From Knufia peltigerae (Eukaryota > Ascomycota > Eurotiomycetes > Chaetothyriales > Trichomeriaceae), in NCBI GenBank assembly GCA_030247855.1, contig JAPDRN010000107.1:1-64000 (forward strand): a stretch of DNA of 64,000 nucleotides, read 5' to 3'. The translations under genes and the position numbers were made by a program. The notes beneath the pieces were generated by a model. That model was given only the letters and a program-made list of their open reading frames with translations. It ran no database searches and had not been told where the DNA came from. Below are positions 62,006-64,000 of the stretch, one piece after another. Numbering within the stretch: the first letter of the stretch is position 1; the number at the start of each line of letters is the position of its first letter.

Positions 62006-64000
62006 TTAGACACTATCTTTGATCTTTTTCCATAGTGTCTCGTGCTCGAGCTATCGGGTAAATTGTGTCAGCATTTACTGGATTCGCCTTGGGAATCAAA
62101 CTCACCGATGTGGTCATATTATCTGATGATCCAGTGACCAGGTCAAACTCTTCGTACTTGACAATCTTACTCTTCTTGACAATCTTGTAGCCGAAGAGCA
62201 GTACCGCGAAGAATGGAATCGGGAAATATGTGGTGATGAACGAGGATACGTCAAACTCATGGATGAAGGCTCCAAAGCCGCCAAAAATGAGGACAAGTAC
62301 GCACACAGTCAGACCGTAGTAACTCAGGTAAGGTTGGAGTGGTGCTCGGTAAGGCAGAGTCCCGCGATCAAATCCGTTGGCTTTCAAGCCCTTGTGCCAA
62401 CGGATACTTGTCCACAAGATTCCGGACCATGAAATGATACCGCAGATCGCCGTCATGTTCGCGACTATAATGGGTCATGAGTGTCAGAGTAAAGCCAATA
62501 TGGGGTTCTGGATTCGAAACGTACAGTAGCCAAATGCAGTTCCAGCTTTACCTTTACTCGCTGCCATGAATGAGAGCAACGAGAATGCGACTCCGACGAG
62601 AACAGCAACCCATGGTAAGCCATCCCCTCGAGTCTTTCCCAGAATTTTAAAAGCCTGACCACGGGAATATAGGCCGTACAGTGCGCGAGATGACACAAAC
62701 AGGTCGGCAACACCAGCGGACCAGGCACTGGTAAGAAGAGCAGCGTTCACCACCGAGGGAAGCGCACTGATACCAGCATTCTACGACAATTTCGTGAGTT
62801 TCAGGACATCTGAAGGGCTTGGCACAGCTCGTACCTTCATTGCAATGACAAATGGACTCTTTGCCGCAGTTGAGGACAGGTTTAGTGAAGGGTCGGTAGG
62901 AGATACCAACAGGCCAATCTGTTCAATGGTCAATGTTAATAAATCCTTCGCGGGATCGAACCCACTATGAAAGCGCTTATAATATAGACTATATTAATGC
63001 ATTAGCTTTGAGTAGTTCCAGAACAGTTCAGTACAGATTCAACTTACACAAGCAAAGACGGATCCATACACCTTTAATCGCGCGAGGTACTGAGCGTCGC
63101 GGCTTTATCTTGTCAGCATATCTTGCTCCATAATAGTTTCATACCGGGTCTTACATTCGCGGTCTCTGCAGCAGCTATGGCAGTAATCTCCGTACCAATA
63201 AAAGCGAAAGCAGCGCTGATTAGCACTATAAGCTGTTAATTAGCATGACAGCGTTGGCCTCCAGGATTCAGGAGACGACCTACCGCTGAAGAAGCCCAAG
63301 AAACGTCCCTTTGCCCCGGCTGCAATCGCACAATATGTTAGCATCAAGAAAGAATACTTGGCAAATATTATGCTCCCTTGAACTCACCTATGCCGGCATA
63401 TTGAACGAAGCCCCCAGTCTCATGCCAATATCGAAACCCAATGGATGTATGATCGGGGCCACCGCCTGAAGTGATTACGATACCAGCAATGATCAACCCC
63501 AATATAGTTATCACTTTGATGGAAGCAAACCAAAATTCAAGTTCACCGAAAACACGAGTTCCGGCGAAGTTGATTGCCCACTAGTATTTCACTGTCAGGA
63601 CACGCCTTTCGAGGACCGAGCAAGATAACAAACTCACCACCACGATGAGCATTAGCCCGACCCACATGGCATTGTTGCAAATTCCAGTGGTACAAGTCGA
63701 ATCTGGATTACTGGCCGGTGTCCAGTACGAGATAATAACAGCGGCTGCTGAGATTTCAGCGGGAAGGACGACTTCGAATGGTCAGTGAATGATCAAGCGT
63801 GAAGTGTTTCACTTAACCCACTAATGTAGCTATATTCTAGTAAGCACAACTCAATGAATCAGAAAGTAGTGGCCATACTTATACCAATAAAGCCAGCCCA
63901 TAGCGAATCCCAGCTCAGGCGCAACAAATCGGCCCGCCAGCGCGAACTGTCCTCCAGGAATAGGAAATTTCGATACCATCTCACCCAGAGCGACCTATTA
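62006..64000 (-). CDS. Amino-acid permease (APC/YAT family), N-terminus beyond window
   Basis: The gene enters from the right edge, so its start and first helices are missing; TAATAG at the very edge looks like a splice acceptor. Conserved stretches in order are VALGEMVSKFPIPGGQFALA (helix 3), VVLPAEISAAAVIISYW, FAGTRVFGELEFWFASIKV, AFAFIGTEITAIAAAETAN, SAGVADLFVSSRALYGLYSRGQ and PYLSYYGL. These are hallmarks of fungal GAP1/DIP5-type amino-acid/proton symporters. At least six introns interrupt it. The last intron (62105-62051) replaces a read-through tail with LEHETLWKKIKDSV and the stop at 62006, a normal ending for the family. Substrate range cannot be told from sequence. Confidence 0.85.

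Noticed and set aside
62938..62990. B-box-like GGGTTCGATCCC on the minus strand, suggesting a tRNA
   Set aside because: The T-arm would have a six-base loop and no cloverleaf forms; the bases are coding in the amino-acid permease (SGFDPAKD).
1..64000. CRISPR arrays, rRNA, insertion sequences or retroelements
   Set aside because: No direct-repeat arrays, no rRNA-like conserved blocks, no terminal repeats or transposase/reverse-transcriptase motifs were seen.

Overview
The window is nuclear DNA of a filamentous ascomycete (Pezizomycotina). The evidence is many short GT..AG introns of about 45-120 bp, five Zn2Cys6 regulators, fungal-type sugar, DAL5-like and NCS1 transporters, a fungal LAMTOR/Ego1-type protein, and gene spacing of 0.1-1.7 kb on both strands. 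The richness in catabolic clusters would suit a Eurotiomycete of the black-yeast type (Chaetothyriales), but that placement is inference. All exon joins were worked out by eye from splice sites, reading phase and conserved motifs. In most spliced models the exon lengths sum to a whole number of codons.

Left part (1-14 kb). A small Cys/coiled-coil protein is followed by a peroxisomal fatty-acid trio: enoyl-CoA isomerase/hydratase (C-terminus AKI), acyl-CoA oxidase (ARL) and AMP-forming acyl-CoA ligase (TKL). All three end in PTS1-like tripeptides, and CCGAGG boxes lie in the two intergenic regions upstream. Next come a secreted Thr/Ser-rich PAN-like protein, the LAMTOR1/Ego1-like lysosomal anchor of TORC1 signalling, and a small Pro/Ala-rich protein.

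Middle part (14-34 kb). A catabolic neighbourhood holds a carboxymuconolactone-decarboxylase-family protein, a TauD/TfdA dioxygenase, a six-exon SDR, a LigI-like amidohydrolase, a sugar-porter MFS, a Zn2Cys6 regulator, a citrate carrier with an apparent one-base frameshift, and an ACS-family MFS. An 18-bp sequence containing CGG-N7-CCG occurs identically upstream of both MFS genes that flank the regulator, which argues for one regulon. A second sugar porter and a fungal anhydro-N-acetylmuramic-acid-kinase homologue follow.

Right-middle part (34-46 kb). A Zn2Cys6 regulator, FAD monooxygenase, VOC protein, DAL5-type MFS, a C2HC plus Zn2Cys6 regulator and an FAH-family hydrolase form a plausible cluster for ring hydroxylation, cleavage and hydrolysis. 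An unrecognised acidic-tailed protein follows.

Right part (47-64 kb). An NCS1 permease, a 1001-residue fusion of hydantoinase A with DUF917 (S-methyl-thiohydantoin-desulfurase-like), a Zn2Cys6 regulator, a second TauD/TfdA dioxygenase, a DUF3830 protein and a further Zn2Cys6 regulator lie together. An amino-acid permease runs off the right edge. This looks like an uncharacterised cluster for uptake and opening of a hydantoin or thiohydantoin-type ring and is the best candidate here for an undescribed system. I saw no rRNA, tRNA, CRISPR array or transposon.
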